Source: Citrobacter sp. FP75
GTDB lineage: Bacteria > Pseudomonadota > Gammaproteobacteria > Enterobacterales > Enterobacteriaceae
Reading direction: 5' to 3'
DNA length: 64,000 nucleotides
Assembly (NCBI RefSeq): GCF_018342065.1
Contig: NZ_JAFDOE010000004.1
Coordinates: 295,957 to 359,956, forward strand
Shown: piece after piece, positions 28,959 to 39,115 of the stretch
How positions within the stretch are numbered: the stretch's first letter is position 1
Layout of the letters: each line of letters opens with the position of its first letter
Translations under genes and position numbers: made by a program
Notes under the pieces: model-generated
Told to the model about the DNA's origin: nothing
The model's input: only the letters and a program-made list of their open reading frames with translations
The model's database searches: none

Positions 28959-30242
28959 ATGAGGGGAAAGGCGATTAATACCATCATATGGGCCGTAAAA
29001 CCGCGCAGGTTTTCAGTCAGGCCCTTGTTATACGCCAGCGTGATTAGCGCTGGCGTATTGTTGTGCGCCTTTTCCGCCCACGCGGACGAACGCGATCAGC
29101 TCAAATCTATTCAGGCCGATATCGCGGCAAAAGAACGCGCGGTACGCCAGCAACAACAACAACGCTCTACCCTCCTCGCCCAGCTTAAAGCTCAGGAACA
29201 GGCCATCGCCGTTGCTGCGCGCCAACTGCGCGAAACGCAAAATTCACTGGCGCAGCTGAATGCGCAAATTGCCGAAATGAACGCCGCCCTCGCGAAGCTG
29301 GAAAAACAGCGAGCAGCGCAAGAACGCAGCCTGGCCGCCCAGTTGGACGCCGCGTTTCGTCAGGGTGAACATACCGGCATTCAGTTAATCCTCAGCGGTG
29401 AAGAGAGCCAGCGCGGGCAGCGCCTGCAGGCCTATTTTGGCTACCTCAACCAGGCGCGGCAGGAAACCATCGCCCAGTTGAAACAAACCCGCGAAGAGGT
29501 CGACTCGCAAAAAGCCGAGCTGGAAGATAAGCAGACCGAACAACAAACTCTGCTGTACGAACAGCGCGCTCAGCAGGCTAAACTGGAGCAGGCGCGTAAT
29601 GAACGCCAGAAAACGCTCTCAGGTCTGGAGTCATCGATTCAGCAAGGCCAGCAACAGCTAAGCGAACTGCGCGCCAACGAATCCCGTTTGCGCAGCAGTC
29701 TTGCACGGGCTGAAGCCGCCGCCAAAGCACGCGCTGAACGTGAAGCCCGCGAAGCACAGGCGGTGCGCGATAAGCAAAAAGATGCGTCACGCAAGGGTTC
29801 AACCTACAAGCCGACCGAAAACGAAAAATCCCTGATGTCGCGTACCGGGGGGCTGGGTTCACCGCGCGGTCAGGCATTCTGGCCCGTCCGTGGCCCAACG
29901 CTGCATCGCTATGGCGAACAGCTGCAAGGTGAGCTACGTTGGAAAGGGATGGTTATTGGCGCTTCTGAAGGCACAGAAGTGAAAGCCATTGCCGATGGTC
30001 GCGTGATTCTGGCTGACTGGCTGCAGGGTTATGGTCTGGTGGTCGTGGTTGAGCACGGTAAAGGCGATATGAGCCTGTACGGCTATAACCAAAGCGCGCT
30101 GGTCAGCGTGGGTACGCAGGTGCGTGCCGGACAACCGATCGCCCTGGTAGGTAGCAGTGGCGGTCAGGGCAGACCCGCACTCTATTTCGAAATTCGTCGC
30201 CAGGGTCAGGCGGTCAATCCACAGCCGTGGTTGGGAAGATAA
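28959..30242 (+). CDS. envC: Murein hydrolase activator EnvC
   Basis: 427 residues. Periplasmic divisome protein that activates amidases AmiA and AmiB at the septum. Signal peptide (hydrophobic LLYASVISAGVLLCAFSAHA, cleaved before DERDQL), long coiled coil (about 45-290, rich in Q/R/E) and a C-terminal degenerate LytM domain (about 310-427, GTEVKAIADGRVILADWLQGYG... GGQGRPALYFEIRRQG) lacking catalytic metal ligands. The start used here adds 8 residues to the E. coli form; the E. coli-type ATG is absent at the equivalent spot. Confidence 0.95.
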   Translation: MRGKAINTIIWAVKPRRFSVRPLLYASVISAGVLLCAFSAHADERDQLKSIQADIAAKERAVRQQQQQRSTLLAQLKAQEQAIAVAARQLRETQNSLAQLNAQIAEMNAALAKLEKQRAAQERSLAAQLDAAFRQGEHTGIQLILSGEESQRGQRLQAYFGYLNQARQETIAQLKQTREEVDSQKAELEDKQTEQQTLLYEQRAQQAKLEQARNERQKTLSGLESSIQQGQQQLSELRANESRLRSSLARAEAAAKARAEREAREAQAVRDKQKDASRKGSTYKPTENEKSLMSRTGGLGSPRGQAFWPVRGPTLHRYGEQLQGELRWKGMVIGASEGTEVKAIADGRVILADWLQGYGLVVVVEHGKGDMSLYGYNQSALVSVGTQVRAGQPIALVGSSGGQGRPALYFEIRRQGQAVNPQPWLGR

Positions 30243-30245
30243 GTT

Positions 30246-31178
30246 TTGCCTCAGTTTCGCCGCATCATATTCTCACTCGCCAGCCTGCTGGCATTCGCTC
30301 CCTCTGTTTTTGCCGGCAAGCTTGCCATCGTGATCGACGATTTCGGTTATCGTCCGCACAACGAAAATCAGGTCCTGACGATGCCTGCAGCGATCTCGGT
30401 TGCCGTTCTGCCCAATGCGCCACATGCGCGGGAGATGGCGACCAAAGCGCATAACAGCGGGCATGAAGTGTTAATCCATCTGCCGATGGCGCCGCTGAGC
30501 AAACAGCCGCTGGAGAAAGATACCCTGCGCCCGGAAATGAGCAGCGACGAGATTGAGCGCATTATTCGCGACGCAGTGAGTAAAGTGCCGTACGCCGTCG
30601 GGCTGAATAACCATATGGGCAGCGCGATGACCTCGAATCTGTTTGGCATGCAGAAAGTGATGCAGGCGCTGGAGCGTTACGATCTTTACTTCCTGGACAG
30701 CATGACCATCGGCAACAGTCAGGCCATGCGCGCTGCATCAGGAACCGGCGTGAAGGTCATCAAACGCAAAGTCTTCCTCGACGACACGCAAAATGAAGCG
30801 GACATTCGCCGTCAGTTTAACCGCGCAGTCGAGCTTGCACGCCGCAACGGTTCCGCTATCGCCATTGGGCATCCTCATCCTTCGACGGTACGCGTATTAC
30901 AGCAGATGGTTTATAACCTGCCCGCCGACATTACGCTGGTTCGTCCAGGCAGTCTGCTGAATGAACCGCAGGTGGATACCTCCACGCCTAATCTGACGCC
31001 GCCCAAAAACGGTACACCTGATGCGCCGCGTAATCCTTTCCGCGGTGTGAAGCTGTGCAAACCGAAGGAACCATTAGATCCGGTCTACGCCAACCGATTC
31101 TTCAGCGTGCTCGGTGAGAGCATCACCCAAAGCACGCTGGTGCAATATATGCGCCTACAGTGGCAGGGCTGGCAGTAA
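30246..31178 (+). CDS. yibQ: Divergent polysaccharide deacetylase family protein YibQ
   Basis: 310 residues with a TTG start (MPQFRRIIFSLASLLAFAPSVFA is a signal peptide), 3 bases after envC, so co-translated. The mature protein follows the DUF610/NodB-like fold: GKLAIVIDDFGYRPHN (metal Asp region), HEVLIHLPMAP, GLNNHMGSAMTSN and AIAIGHPHPSTV. Probably a periplasmic hydrolase acting on envelope glycan; activity unproven. Meets waaH tail to tail with no space. Confidence 0.93.
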   Translation: MPQFRRIIFSLASLLAFAPSVFAGKLAIVIDDFGYRPHNENQVLTMPAAISVAVLPNAPHAREMATKAHNSGHEVLIHLPMAPLSKQPLEKDTLRPEMSSDEIERIIRDAVSKVPYAVGLNNHMGSAMTSNLFGMQKVMQALERYDLYFLDSMTIGNSQAMRAASGTGVKVIKRKVFLDDTQNEADIRRQFNRAVELARRNGSAIAIGHPHPSTVRVLQQMVYNLPADITLVRPGSLLNEPQVDTSTPNLTPPKNGTPDAPRNPFRGVKLCKPKEPLDPVYANRFFSVLGESITQSTLVQYMRLQWQGWQ

Positions 31179-32216
31179 TCAGTCTTTAAGATCCAGCGTT
31201 AAATGAGCAAGGCGGCGTGGCGTCAGTGATTTGTCGCGCCACTGGTTAAAGCGGATGGCCCACAACAGCACCTGGTAACCCAGCTTAACGCTACAAATAT
31301 TGCTCACCATACGCTTGAACATACCCGATACGAAAACCTCGGCAATCATGCGCTGGCGAATCTTTTCGTCTGGCTCTTTACGTATGCAGTGACAAACGCG
31401 CAGCGCTTCGTAAATCACCTGCTGCTTGAACTCCGGGTAAATGGGAATGCGCCCGGCGTAATCATGATTCATCTTATCCAGCAGACGGGTAATTTTGATG
31501 TAGTGGCGCTGGTAGGCCAGGTTCTTCTCTCCGGTACGCGGCAGACGACTAACGGACGCGCCGTGCAGGAAGTATTTGTACAGCGGGACTTCCGTGTAAC
31601 GCGCGCGTTTGGCGTTAAACATAAACTCCGTCGTCCAGATAATATCCTGGTGGTGCAGGCCAGACAGAAAGGTCAGTCCGGCGTCGCGAATGGTCTGATG
31701 ACGATATACACCCATCCAGACAACGTGCCGCCAGCGGCGACTGGCTAACGCTTTGCGTAACCAGTCTGGTCCGGTCATTACGCCAGTAGAACGAATTCGA
31801 TCGACAGGAATGGACGCCCAGGTATGGCCCGTTTCCGCAATACACCAATCGGCGTTGCACTGCGCAACGTCCAGATTGTCTTTCAACGCCATATTCATCA
31901 GCGTTTCATACATTTCCGGGTAGGCAATATCATCGCCATCGACGTAGGCAATGTACTCACCCCTGGCAACTTCCATTCCGGTATTGCGCGCTGCGGAAAC
32001 ACCCCCATTGCGCTGGTGCAGTAGATGGACATGCGGATAACGATCCGCATAAGCCTGAGCGAGCTCCGCTGAGTTATCCGTAGAACCATCATTGACAATG
32101 ATGATCTCGAGATTTTTCCAGGTTTGCGCAATCAGCGAATCCATACACGCAATGAACGGCTCACCCGTGTTGTAAAGCGGCATAATGACGCTCAGGAGGC
32201 CAGGGGTATAGGTCAT
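31179..32216 (-). CDS. waaH: LPS core glucuronosyltransferase WaaH (YibD)
   Basis: 345 residues, GT2 family, GT-A fold. Motifs: SVIMPLYNTGEPF, IIIVNDGSTDNSAELAQ, YVDGDDIAYPEMYE (DxD). In E. coli WaaH adds glucuronic acid to heptose III of the LPS inner core under phosphate starvation (PhoB); heptose III is the sugar WaaQ adds, and a waaQ gene is present in this window. I could not pick out a clear Pho box in the 190 bases upstream. Confidence 0.9.
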   Translation of the reverse strand: MTYTPGLLSVIMPLYNTGEPFIACMDSLIAQTWKNLEIIIVNDGSTDNSAELAQAYADRYPHVHLLHQRNGGVSAARNTGMEVARGEYIAYVDGDDIAYPEMYETLMNMALKDNLDVAQCNADWCIAETGHTWASIPVDRIRSTGVMTGPDWLRKALASRRWRHVVWMGVYRHQTIRDAGLTFLSGLHHQDIIWTTEFMFNAKRARYTEVPLYKYFLHGASVSRLPRTGEKNLAYQRHYIKITRLLDKMNHDYAGRIPIYPEFKQQVIYEALRVCHCIRKEPDEKIRQRMIAEVFVSGMFKRMVSNICSVKLGYQVLLWAIRFNQWRDKSLTPRRLAHLTLDLKD

Positions 32217-32335
32217 ATAGAATCCTGCCAGACAGTATAATTAACGGCAATTTTTAGCATATTAAGCGATAGAAGATCAGAGAAAATTGTTCATATCTTT
32301 GACCTAAAATGCGCCAAACAAGTAGGATCGCGTAA

Positions 32336-32380
32336 GCAAAAAAATCCCCGGATATTTAACGATAATAAACATCCGGGGAC
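32336..32380 (-). terminator. Rho-independent terminator of kbl-tdh
   Basis: Nine-base stem TCCCCGGAT / ATCCGGGGA with a 17-base AT-rich loop; on the minus strand the stem is followed by TTTTTTTG. Sited 30 bases beyond the tdh stop. Confidence 0.85.
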
Positions 32381-32409
32381 AACACACAGAACCCATTAAT
32401 CAGAAACGG

Positions 32410-33435
32410 TTAATCCCAGCTCAGGATCACTTTCCCTGACTGACCTGAACGCATAGCGTCAAAGCCCTGCTGGAACTCATCGATGGAGAACCGATGGGTG
32501 ATGATCGGCGACAAATCCAGGCCAGACTGGATCAGTGCAGCCATTTTGTACCAGGTTTCAAACATCTCACGACCGTAGATACCTTTAATAAACAGCCCTT
32601 TAAAGATAACTTTCGTCCAGTCGACGGACATGTCTGACGGTGGAATACCTAACATAGCAATGCGACCACCGTGGTTCATGGTGTCCAGCATGGCACGGAA
32701 CGCGGGCGGCGCACCGGACATCTCCAGACCCACATCAAACCCTTCGGTCATGCCCAGTTCAGCCATCACGTCGGTCAGATTCTCTTTCGATACGTTGACC
32801 GCGCGGGTGATGCCCATTTTGCGCGCCAGCTCAAGGCGATACTCATTAACGTCAGTAATCACCACATGGCGTGCACCAACGTGCTTCGCGACCGCAGCCG
32901 CCATAATCCCGATAGGGCCCGCACCGGAAACCAGCACGTCTTCACCCACCAGATCGAACGACAGCGCCGTATGCACCGCATTACCGAACGGATCGAAGAT
33001 TGAGGCTAAATCATCGGAAATATTGTCCGGGATCTTGAACGCATTAAACGCCGGGATCACCAGGTATTGTGCAAAGCAGCCCGGACGGTTTACGCCAACA
33101 CCGGTCGTATTGCGACACAGGTGAGTGCGGCCGCCGCGGCAGTTGCGGCAATGCCCGCAGGTGATATGACCTTCACCAGAAACGCGATCGCCGATTTTAA
33201 AGCCTTTAACTTCCTGGCCGATGCCAACAACTTCGCCGACATATTCATGCCCAACGACCATCGGTACCGGGATGGTTTTTTGCGACCACTCATCCCAGTT
33301 ATAAATGTGAACGTCAGTCCCGCAGATGGCTGTTTTACGGATTTTAATCAGCAAATCGTTATGACCGACTTCCGGTTCAGGAACGTCGGTCATCCAAATG
33401 CCCTCTTCCGCTTTCAGTTTGGATAACGCTTTCAT
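32410..33435 (-). CDS. tdh: L-threonine 3-dehydrogenase
   Basis: 341 residues, zinc MDR alcohol dehydrogenase. Oxidises threonine to 2-amino-3-ketobutyrate with NAD. Catalytic zinc region [15 protein letters not shown] and GHEYVGEV, structural zinc cysteines in [15 protein letters not shown] (about 93-107), NAD motif [15 protein letters not shown]. Downstream of kbl by 9 bases; the pair converts threonine to glycine and acetyl-CoA. Confidence 0.97.
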   Translation of the reverse strand: MKALSKLKAEEGIWMTDVPEPEVGHNDLLIKIRKTAICGTDVHIYNWDEWSQKTIPVPMVVGHEYVGEVVGIGQEVKGFKIGDRVSGEGHITCGHCRNCRGGRTHLCRNTTGVGVNRPGCFAQYLVIPAFNAFKIPDNISDDLASIFDPFGNAVHTALSFDLVGEDVLVSGAGPIGIMAAAVAKHVGARHVVITDVNEYRLELARKMGITRAVNVSKENLTDVMAELGMTEGFDVGLEMSGAPPAFRAMLDTMNHGGRIAMLGIPPSDMSVDWTKVIFKGLFIKGIYGREMFETWYKMAALIQSGLDLSPIITHRFSIDEFQQGFDAMRSGQSGKVILSWD

Positions 33436-33444
33436 TTCACATCC

Positions 33445-34641
33445 TCAGGCAATAACGCCCAGTTGTTTACCTATGCGTGTGAACGCGTCAACGGCACGCG
33501 TGATCTGCTCAGGGGTATGCGCCGCAGACATCTGGGTACGAATACGCGCCTGACCTTTTGGAACCACCGGATAGAAGAACCCGGTAACGTAAATTCCTTC
33601 TTTTTGCAGCTCGCGGGCAAAGTCCTGCGCGATCACCGCATCACCCAACATCACCGGGATAATCGCGTGATCGGCACCGGCCAGCGTAAAGCCAGCGGCA
33701 GACATTTGTTCACGGAACTGGCGTGCGTTCGCCCACAGGCGGTCACGCAGCTCAGCCCCGGACTCCACCATCTCCAGCACCTTAATGGACGCAGCGACAA
33801 TCGCCGGAGCCAGTGAGTTGGAGAACAGGTACGGACGAGAACGCTGGCGCAGCCACTCAACCACTTCTTTACGCGCTGCGGTATAACCACCGGACGCGCC
33901 GCCCAACGCTTTACCCAGCGTACCAGTAATGATGTCTACACGGCCCATCACTTCACAGTATTCATGGGAACCACGACCGTTTTCGCCAACAAAGCCGACC
34001 GCGTGGGAATCATCAACCATCACCAGGGCATCATATTTATCCGCCAGGTCACAGACGCCTTTCAGGTTGGCGATCACGCCGTCCATCGAGAACACGCCGT
34101 CGGTGGCAATCAACACGTGACGAGCTCCCGCTTCACGCGCTTCTTTCAGGCGCGCTTCCAGTTCCTGCATATCGTTGTTGGCATAACGGAAACGCTTCGC
34201 TTTACACAGACGAACGCCGTCGATGATAGAGGCGTGGTTCAGGGCGTCGGAGATAATCGCGTCTTCTGCACCCAGCAGCGTTTCGAACAAGCCGCCGTTG
34301 GCATCAAAGCAGGAAGAGTAAAGGATGGCATCTTCCATACCGAGGAACGCCGCCAGTTTTTGCTCCAGTTGCTTATGGCTGTCCTGGGTGCCGCAAATAA
34401 AACGCACCGAAGCCATACCAAACCCGTGAGAATCCATGCCCGCTTTTGCCGCCGCGATCAGTTCTGGATGGTTAGCCAGTCCCAGATAGTTGTTCGCACA
34501 AAAGTTAATAACGTGGCTTCCGTCTGCCACAGTGATATCCGCCTGCTGCGCAGACGTAATAATGCGCTCTTCTTTAAACAACCCTTCCGCACGTGCGGTT
34601 TCCAGATCGTTCGTTAACTGCTTGTAAAAATTCCCACGCAT
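33445..34641 (-). CDS. kbl: 2-amino-3-ketobutyrate CoA ligase (glycine C-acetyltransferase)
   Basis: 398 residues, PLP-dependent alpha-oxoamine synthase. Splits 2-amino-3-ketobutyrate with CoA to glycine and acetyl-CoA. Motifs: [25 protein letters not shown], and the PLP lysine in [17 protein letters not shown] (about 240-256). First gene of kbl-tdh, divergent from hldD across 214 bases. Confidence 0.97.
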   Translation of the reverse strand: MRGNFYKQLTNDLETARAEGLFKEERIITSAQQADITVADGSHVINFCANNYLGLANHPELIAAAKAGMDSHGFGMASVRFICGTQDSHKQLEQKLAAFLGMEDAILYSSCFDANGGLFETLLGAEDAIISDALNHASIIDGVRLCKAKRFRYANNDMQELEARLKEAREAGARHVLIATDGVFSMDGVIANLKGVCDLADKYDALVMVDDSHAVGFVGENGRGSHEYCEVMGRVDIITGTLGKALGGASGGYTAARKEVVEWLRQRSRPYLFSNSLAPAIVAASIKVLEMVESGAELRDRLWANARQFREQMSAAGFTLAGADHAIIPVMLGDAVIAQDFARELQKEGIYVTGFFYPVVPKGQARIRTQMSAAHTPEQITRAVDAFTRIGKQLGVIA

Positions 34642-34855
34642 TGCAATTCTCCAGACTGGGCAAATTTCAGCACATATTACCCAAAGCTATACGTTGATAC
34701 GAGATGACGCATCACCACTTCTTCAAAATGAAGCATAAATCACGTGTACCCGCACGGCTTATCGGTGAATGGCTGAAGCCTGAGCCATGTAGTGATATGA
34801 TAGAAGTATTCGTGTCTGAGATTGTCTCTGACTCCATAATTCGAAGGTTACATTT

Positions 34856-35788
34856 ATGATCATCGTTACCGGCGGCGCGGGTTTTATCGGCAGCAACATC
34901 GTTAAGGCCCTGAATGATAAAGGCATCACCGATATTCTGGTGGTAGACAACCTGAAAGACGGCACCAAGTTTGTCAACCTGGTGGATCTGAATATTGCTG
35001 ACTACATGGACAAGGAAGACTTCCTGATCCAGATTATGGCCGGTGAAGAATTCGGCGATATCGAGGCGATTTTCCACGAAGGCGCATGCTCTTCCACCAC
35101 CGAGTGGGATGGCAAGTATATGATGGACAATAACTATCAATACTCCAAAGAGCTGTTGCACTACTGTCTGGAGCGAGAAATTCCGTTCCTGTACGCTTCT
35201 TCTGCAGCCACTTACGGCGGTCGTACTTCTGACTTCATCGAATCCCGTGAATATGAGAAACCGCTGAACGTTTATGGCTACTCGAAATTCCTGTTCGACG
35301 AATACGTCCGCCAGATCATGCCTGAAGCTAATTCACAGATTGTTGGCTTCCGCTATTTCAACGTCTACGGACCACGTGAAGGCCATAAAGGCAGCATGGC
35401 GAGCGTTGCTTTCCATCTCAACACCCAGCTCAACAATGGTGAGACACCGAAACTGTTTGAAGGCAGTGAAAACTTCAAACGCGATTTCGTTTATGTTGGC
35501 GATGTCGCTGCGGTAAACCTGTGGTTCCTGGAAAATGGGGTTTCCGGCATCTTCAACCTCGGTACTGGTCGTGCGGAATCCTTCCAGGCCGTTGCCGATG
35601 CGACGCTGGCGTATCACAAAAAAGGCAGCATTGAGTACATTCCGTTCCCGGAAAAGCTGAAAGGCCGCTATCAGGCGTTTACTCAGGCAGATCTGACAAA
35701 CCTGCGCGCAGCGGGCTATGACAAGCCGTTTAAAACCGTTGCTGAAGGCGTAACGGAATATATGGCCTGGCTGAACCGCGACGCGTAA
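34856..35788 (+). CDS. hldD: ADP-L-glycero-D-manno-heptose-6-epimerase
   Basis: 310 residues, short-chain dehydrogenase fold. Makes the ADP-L,D-heptose used by WaaC, WaaF and WaaQ. NADP motif [10 protein letters not shown] (4-13), active-site pair in [12 protein letters not shown] (Tyr about 140, Lys about 144), and substrate loop [17 protein letters not shown]. First gene of the long inner-core operon hldD-waaF-waaC-waaL and beyond. Also known as rfaD/waaD. Confidence 0.97.
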   Translation: MIIVTGGAGFIGSNIVKALNDKGITDILVVDNLKDGTKFVNLVDLNIADYMDKEDFLIQIMAGEEFGDIEAIFHEGACSSTTEWDGKYMMDNNYQYSKELLHYCLEREIPFLYASSAATYGGRTSDFIESREYEKPLNVYGYSKFLFDEYVRQIMPEANSQIVGFRYFNVYGPREGHKGSMASVAFHLNTQLNNGETPKLFEGSENFKRDFVYVGDVAAVNLWFLENGVSGIFNLGTGRAESFQAVADATLAYHKKGSIEYIPFPEKLKGRYQAFTQADLTNLRAAGYDKPFKTVAEGVTEYMAWLNRDA

Positions 35789-35796
35789 GAAGAAAC

Positions 35797-36843
35797 ATGA
35801 AAATACTGGTGATCGGCCCGTCCTGGGTGGGCGACATGATGATGTCGCAAAGTCTCTATCGCACGCTCAAGGCGCGCTATCCCCAGGCGATAATTGACGT
35901 GATGGCACCAGCATGGTGTCGTCCGCTGCTGTCGCGTATGCCGGAAGTGAATGAAGCCATCCCGATGCCGCTGGGACACGGCGCGCTGGAGATTGGCGAA
36001 CGCCGTAAGCTTGGCCACAGCCTGCGGGAAAAGCGTTATGACCGCGCCTATGTGCTGCCTAACTCTTTTAAATCTGCGCTGGTGCCGTTCTTTGCGGGCA
36101 TTCCCCATCGTACCGGCTGGCGTGGCGAAATGCGCTACGGTCTACTCAATGATGCTCGCGTGCTGAATAAAGAAGCCTGGCCGCTGATGGTCGAGCGCTA
36201 CGTGGCACTGGCCTACGATAAAGGCGTGATGCTTTCTGCGAAAGATTTACCGCAGCCGCTGTTATGGCCACAACTGCAGGTTAGTGAGGGGGAAAAGTCA
36301 CTCACCTGCAGTCAGTTCTCGCTCTCAGATGAACGTCCGATTATCGGTTTTTGTCCTGGAGCGGAATTTGGTCCGGCGAAACGCTGGCCGCATTATCACT
36401 ATGCGGAGCTGGCAAAACAGCTGATCGACGAAGGTCATCAGATTGTACTGTTTGGCTCAGCGAAAGATCATGAAGCCGGTAATGAAATTCTGGCTACGCT
36501 AAACACCGAACAGCAGGCATGGTGCTGCAACCTGGCGGGCGAAACGCAGCTGGATCAGGCCGTTATTCTTCTTGCCGCCTGCAAAGCGGTGGTCACCAAT
36601 GATTCTGGATTGATGCACGTTGCCGCAGCGTTGAATCGACCTCTGGTAGCCTTGTATGGACCAAGTAGCCCGGACTTTACCCCGCCACTTTCCCACAAGG
36701 CGCGCGTGATTCGCCTGATTACGGGCTATCACAAAGTGCGTAAGGGCGATGCGGCGCAGGGGTATCACCAGAGCCTGATTGACATCACACCTCAGCGCGT
36801 ACTGGAAGAACTCAACAACCTGTTGTTACAAGAGGAAGCCTGA
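35797..36843 (+). CDS. waaF: ADP-heptose:LPS heptosyltransferase II
   Basis: 348 residues, GT9 family, GT-B fold. Adds the second heptose to the LPS inner core. Motifs: MKILVIGPSWVGDMMMSQSLYRTLK at the N terminus, FCPGAEFGPAKRWPHYHYAELA for the ADP-heptose site, and the conserved NDSGLMHVAAALNRPLVALYGPSSP near the C terminus. 8 bases after hldD, 3 before waaC. Confidence 0.97.
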   Translation: MKILVIGPSWVGDMMMSQSLYRTLKARYPQAIIDVMAPAWCRPLLSRMPEVNEAIPMPLGHGALEIGERRKLGHSLREKRYDRAYVLPNSFKSALVPFFAGIPHRTGWRGEMRYGLLNDARVLNKEAWPLMVERYVALAYDKGVMLSAKDLPQPLLWPQLQVSEGEKSLTCSQFSLSDERPIIGFCPGAEFGPAKRWPHYHYAELAKQLIDEGHQIVLFGSAKDHEAGNEILATLNTEQQAWCCNLAGETQLDQAVILLAACKAVVTNDSGLMHVAAALNRPLVALYGPSSPDFTPPLSHKARVIRLITGYHKVRKGDAAQGYHQSLIDITPQRVLEELNNLLLQEEA

Positions 36844-36846
36844 CGG

Positions 36847-37815
36847 ATGCGGGTTCTGATCGTTAAAACGTCGTCAATGGGCGATGTACTGCATACGTTG
36901 CCCGCGCTCACCGATGCGCAGCTGGCGATTCCGGATATTCAGTTTGACTGGGTGGTGGAAGAAGGGTTTGCTCAGATCCCCTCCTGGCATCCGACGGTTA
37001 ATCGGGTGCTCCCGGTGGCGATTCGCCGCTGGCGTAAAGCCTGGTTTTCAGCACTGATTAAAGCCGAGCGTAAAGCCTTTCGTGATGCGGTTCGTTCACA
37101 GCAGTATGACGTGGTAATTGATGCGCAGGGTCTGGTAAAAAGCGCGGCGTTAGTTACGCGTCTGGCACGTGGCATCAAGCATGGTATGGACTGGAGCACG
37201 GCCCGCGAGCCGCTGGCAAGCCTGTTTTATAATCGCAAGCATCACATCGCTAAACAGCAGCATGCCGTTGAGCGCACGCGGGAGCTATTCGCGAAAAGCC
37301 TGGGATATGCCAAACCGCAGTCGCAGGGTGATTATGCTATCGCTCAGCATTTTCTACATGAACATAATGCCGATGCAGGACAGTATGCCGTGTTTCTGCA
37401 CGCCACTACGCGTGATGATAAACACTGGCCAGAAGCCAACTGGCGGGAGCTGATTGGCCTGTTAAATAATGCGGGCATACGTATTAAACTGCCCTGGGGG
37501 GCCGCCCATGAAGAAGCGCGTGCCAAAAGGTTGGCAGAGGGCTTTCCCTACGTCGATGTTCTGCCACGGATGAGCCTGGAAGAGGTTGCCGGTGTGCTGG
37601 CGGGGGCAAAATTTGTTGTGTCGGTTGACACAGGGCTCAGTCATTTAACTGCCGCACTGGATCGCCCCAATATTACGTTGTATGGTCCAACGGACCCTGG
37701 GTTGATTGGTGGGTATGGGAAGAATCAATACGCACAGCAGAGTCGTTCCGGGAAGTTGCAGGATCTGGATGCCAGCACCATCAACGCATTATTGCTTGAT
37801 AATAATTTGCTTTAA
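36847..37815 (+). CDS. waaC: ADP-heptose:LPS heptosyltransferase I
   Basis: 322 residues, GT9. Adds the first heptose to Kdo2-lipid A. Motifs: RVLIVKTSSMGDVLHTLPALTDA with the catalytic Asp (about 13), VFLHATTRDDKHWPEANW, and SVDTGLSHLTAALDRPNITLYGPTDP (about 260-285). Loss of this gene gives deep-rough LPS in relatives. 16 bases before waaL. Confidence 0.97.
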   Translation: MRVLIVKTSSMGDVLHTLPALTDAQLAIPDIQFDWVVEEGFAQIPSWHPTVNRVLPVAIRRWRKAWFSALIKAERKAFRDAVRSQQYDVVIDAQGLVKSAALVTRLARGIKHGMDWSTAREPLASLFYNRKHHIAKQQHAVERTRELFAKSLGYAKPQSQGDYAIAQHFLHEHNADAGQYAVFLHATTRDDKHWPEANWRELIGLLNNAGIRIKLPWGAAHEEARAKRLAEGFPYVDVLPRMSLEEVAGVLAGAKFVVSVDTGLSHLTAALDRPNITLYGPTDPGLIGGYGKNQYAQQSRSGKLQDLDASTINALLLDNNLL

Positions 37816-37831
37816 CTTTAAGAGATGAACC

Positions 37832-39115
37832 ATGCTTCGCCAAAACATGTTTTCTCGCTTTATCGATAATACAAAAAATAATCCATATGATTTTATATAT
37901 CAGTTATTTTATGCGGGACTCCTTGCCACCCTTGCAATGGTACTCGTCAATCCAGATGAAGCGCTGAAGGTATTTATTGCATGTGCAGCCCTGTCTCTGC
38001 CGCTGATTGGCAAAAATATAAAGCATGTGTGCAGTGACAAACAAAACCTGGTTTTGCCTTTTATGTTGCTGCTCTTCGGTTTACTTCAGATTATTTGGGT
38101 AGACATATTTAAACAACCCGGCACTACCTTTACAGGCGCCTACCGTTCGTATCAGAACGGTGGCAAAGTCATGATTTTTGCCGCGCTGGTTATGACCGCG
38201 TTAACTTCTCGGGCCCCCTGCGCAACCAAAATTCGTCTCACCAGCATCTGGGTGATTCTCACGGCGATTGGCCTGTATCTTTTCGCAGGCTATCAGCTTG
38301 CCGGGGCGCCGGACCCTTTGGCCTACCGTGTTGCACTCGGTTTTGAGCGTCAAACCGGCACGGCCTACGCCCTGACATTTATCGCCTTGCTGGCATCTCA
38401 GTCCATCATTAACCTGCGTCTAAAGCACACTGTTTCGCTCTACCTGTTACATTTTTTGATATCGCTGGCGGTCATCATCACCACGCAAACTCGGGCAGCT
38501 ATTCTGGTTTATCCGATACTGAGCATCGGATTATTTTTTATACACTATCGTCATAATCGCACCATGTTATTAAGAGCGCTTCTGGCCTTCGTGATACTGG
38601 TAGGGATTGCCGCGATTCCCTTAAAATCAGTGATTGAAAATCGTTACCAGAATTCGATGGCCGATCTGCATTCTTATAGCCAGGACAATAATAATACCTC
38701 TATTGGCGCGCGACTGGCGATGCAACGAGCTGGCATTGAAACGGGGAAAGAACATTACTGGGGGCAGTCGCTTGAGTTACGGGGCGCTAAAATCCAGCAA
38801 CTTGCTGTGCAAGACACCTCGCTGCAAGTGGTGCTTGAGTTCATAAACGTCCATCTACATAACGAAATCGTTGATACATTTTCTCTGAAAGGCCTCCCGG
38901 GGGTTATTGTGCTACTCTTGCTCTATAGTGCTATGTTTTTAAGAGCTTATTGGCAACGTAGTCCTCTGTTGTTCGTCATCTCAGGCGCTATTGCTATCTA
39001 TGGCTTGAGTGATTTATTGCTATATGCCAAAGGTGAAGCCCTGAGCTGCGTGCTGGCGTTATGTGTAGCAGCGATGCTGACATCGAATCCAACGAGAGAA
39101 CAATGCCATGATTAA
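37832..39115 (+). CDS. waaL: O-antigen ligase WaaL
   Basis: 427 residues, polytopic (about 12 hydrophobic segments) with a large periplasmic loop near 260-340. Joins undecaprenyl-linked O-antigen to the outer core on the periplasmic side. Wzy_C family: TQTRAAILVYPILSIGLFF carries the conserved Arg, and VHLHNEIVDTFSLKGLPGVIVLL the catalytic His-x-x-Asn/Asp region. WaaL is strongly sequence-variable and matched to the outer core acceptor. This is where GC content starts to fall. Its end overlaps the next gene by 8 bases. Confidence 0.92.
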   Translation: MLRQNMFSRFIDNTKNNPYDFIYQLFYAGLLATLAMVLVNPDEALKVFIACAALSLPLIGKNIKHVCSDKQNLVLPFMLLLFGLLQIIWVDIFKQPGTTFTGAYRSYQNGGKVMIFAALVMTALTSRAPCATKIRLTSIWVILTAIGLYLFAGYQLAGAPDPLAYRVALGFERQTGTAYALTFIALLASQSIINLRLKHTVSLYLLHFLISLAVIITTQTRAAILVYPILSIGLFFIHYRHNRTMLLRALLAFVILVGIAAIPLKSVIENRYQNSMADLHSYSQDNNNTSIGARLAMQRAGIETGKEHYWGQSLELRGAKIQQLAVQDTSLQVVLEFINVHLHNEIVDTFSLKGLPGVIVLLLLYSAMFLRAYWQRSPLLFVISGAIAIYGLSDLLLYAKGEALSCVLALCVAAMLTSNPTREQCHD

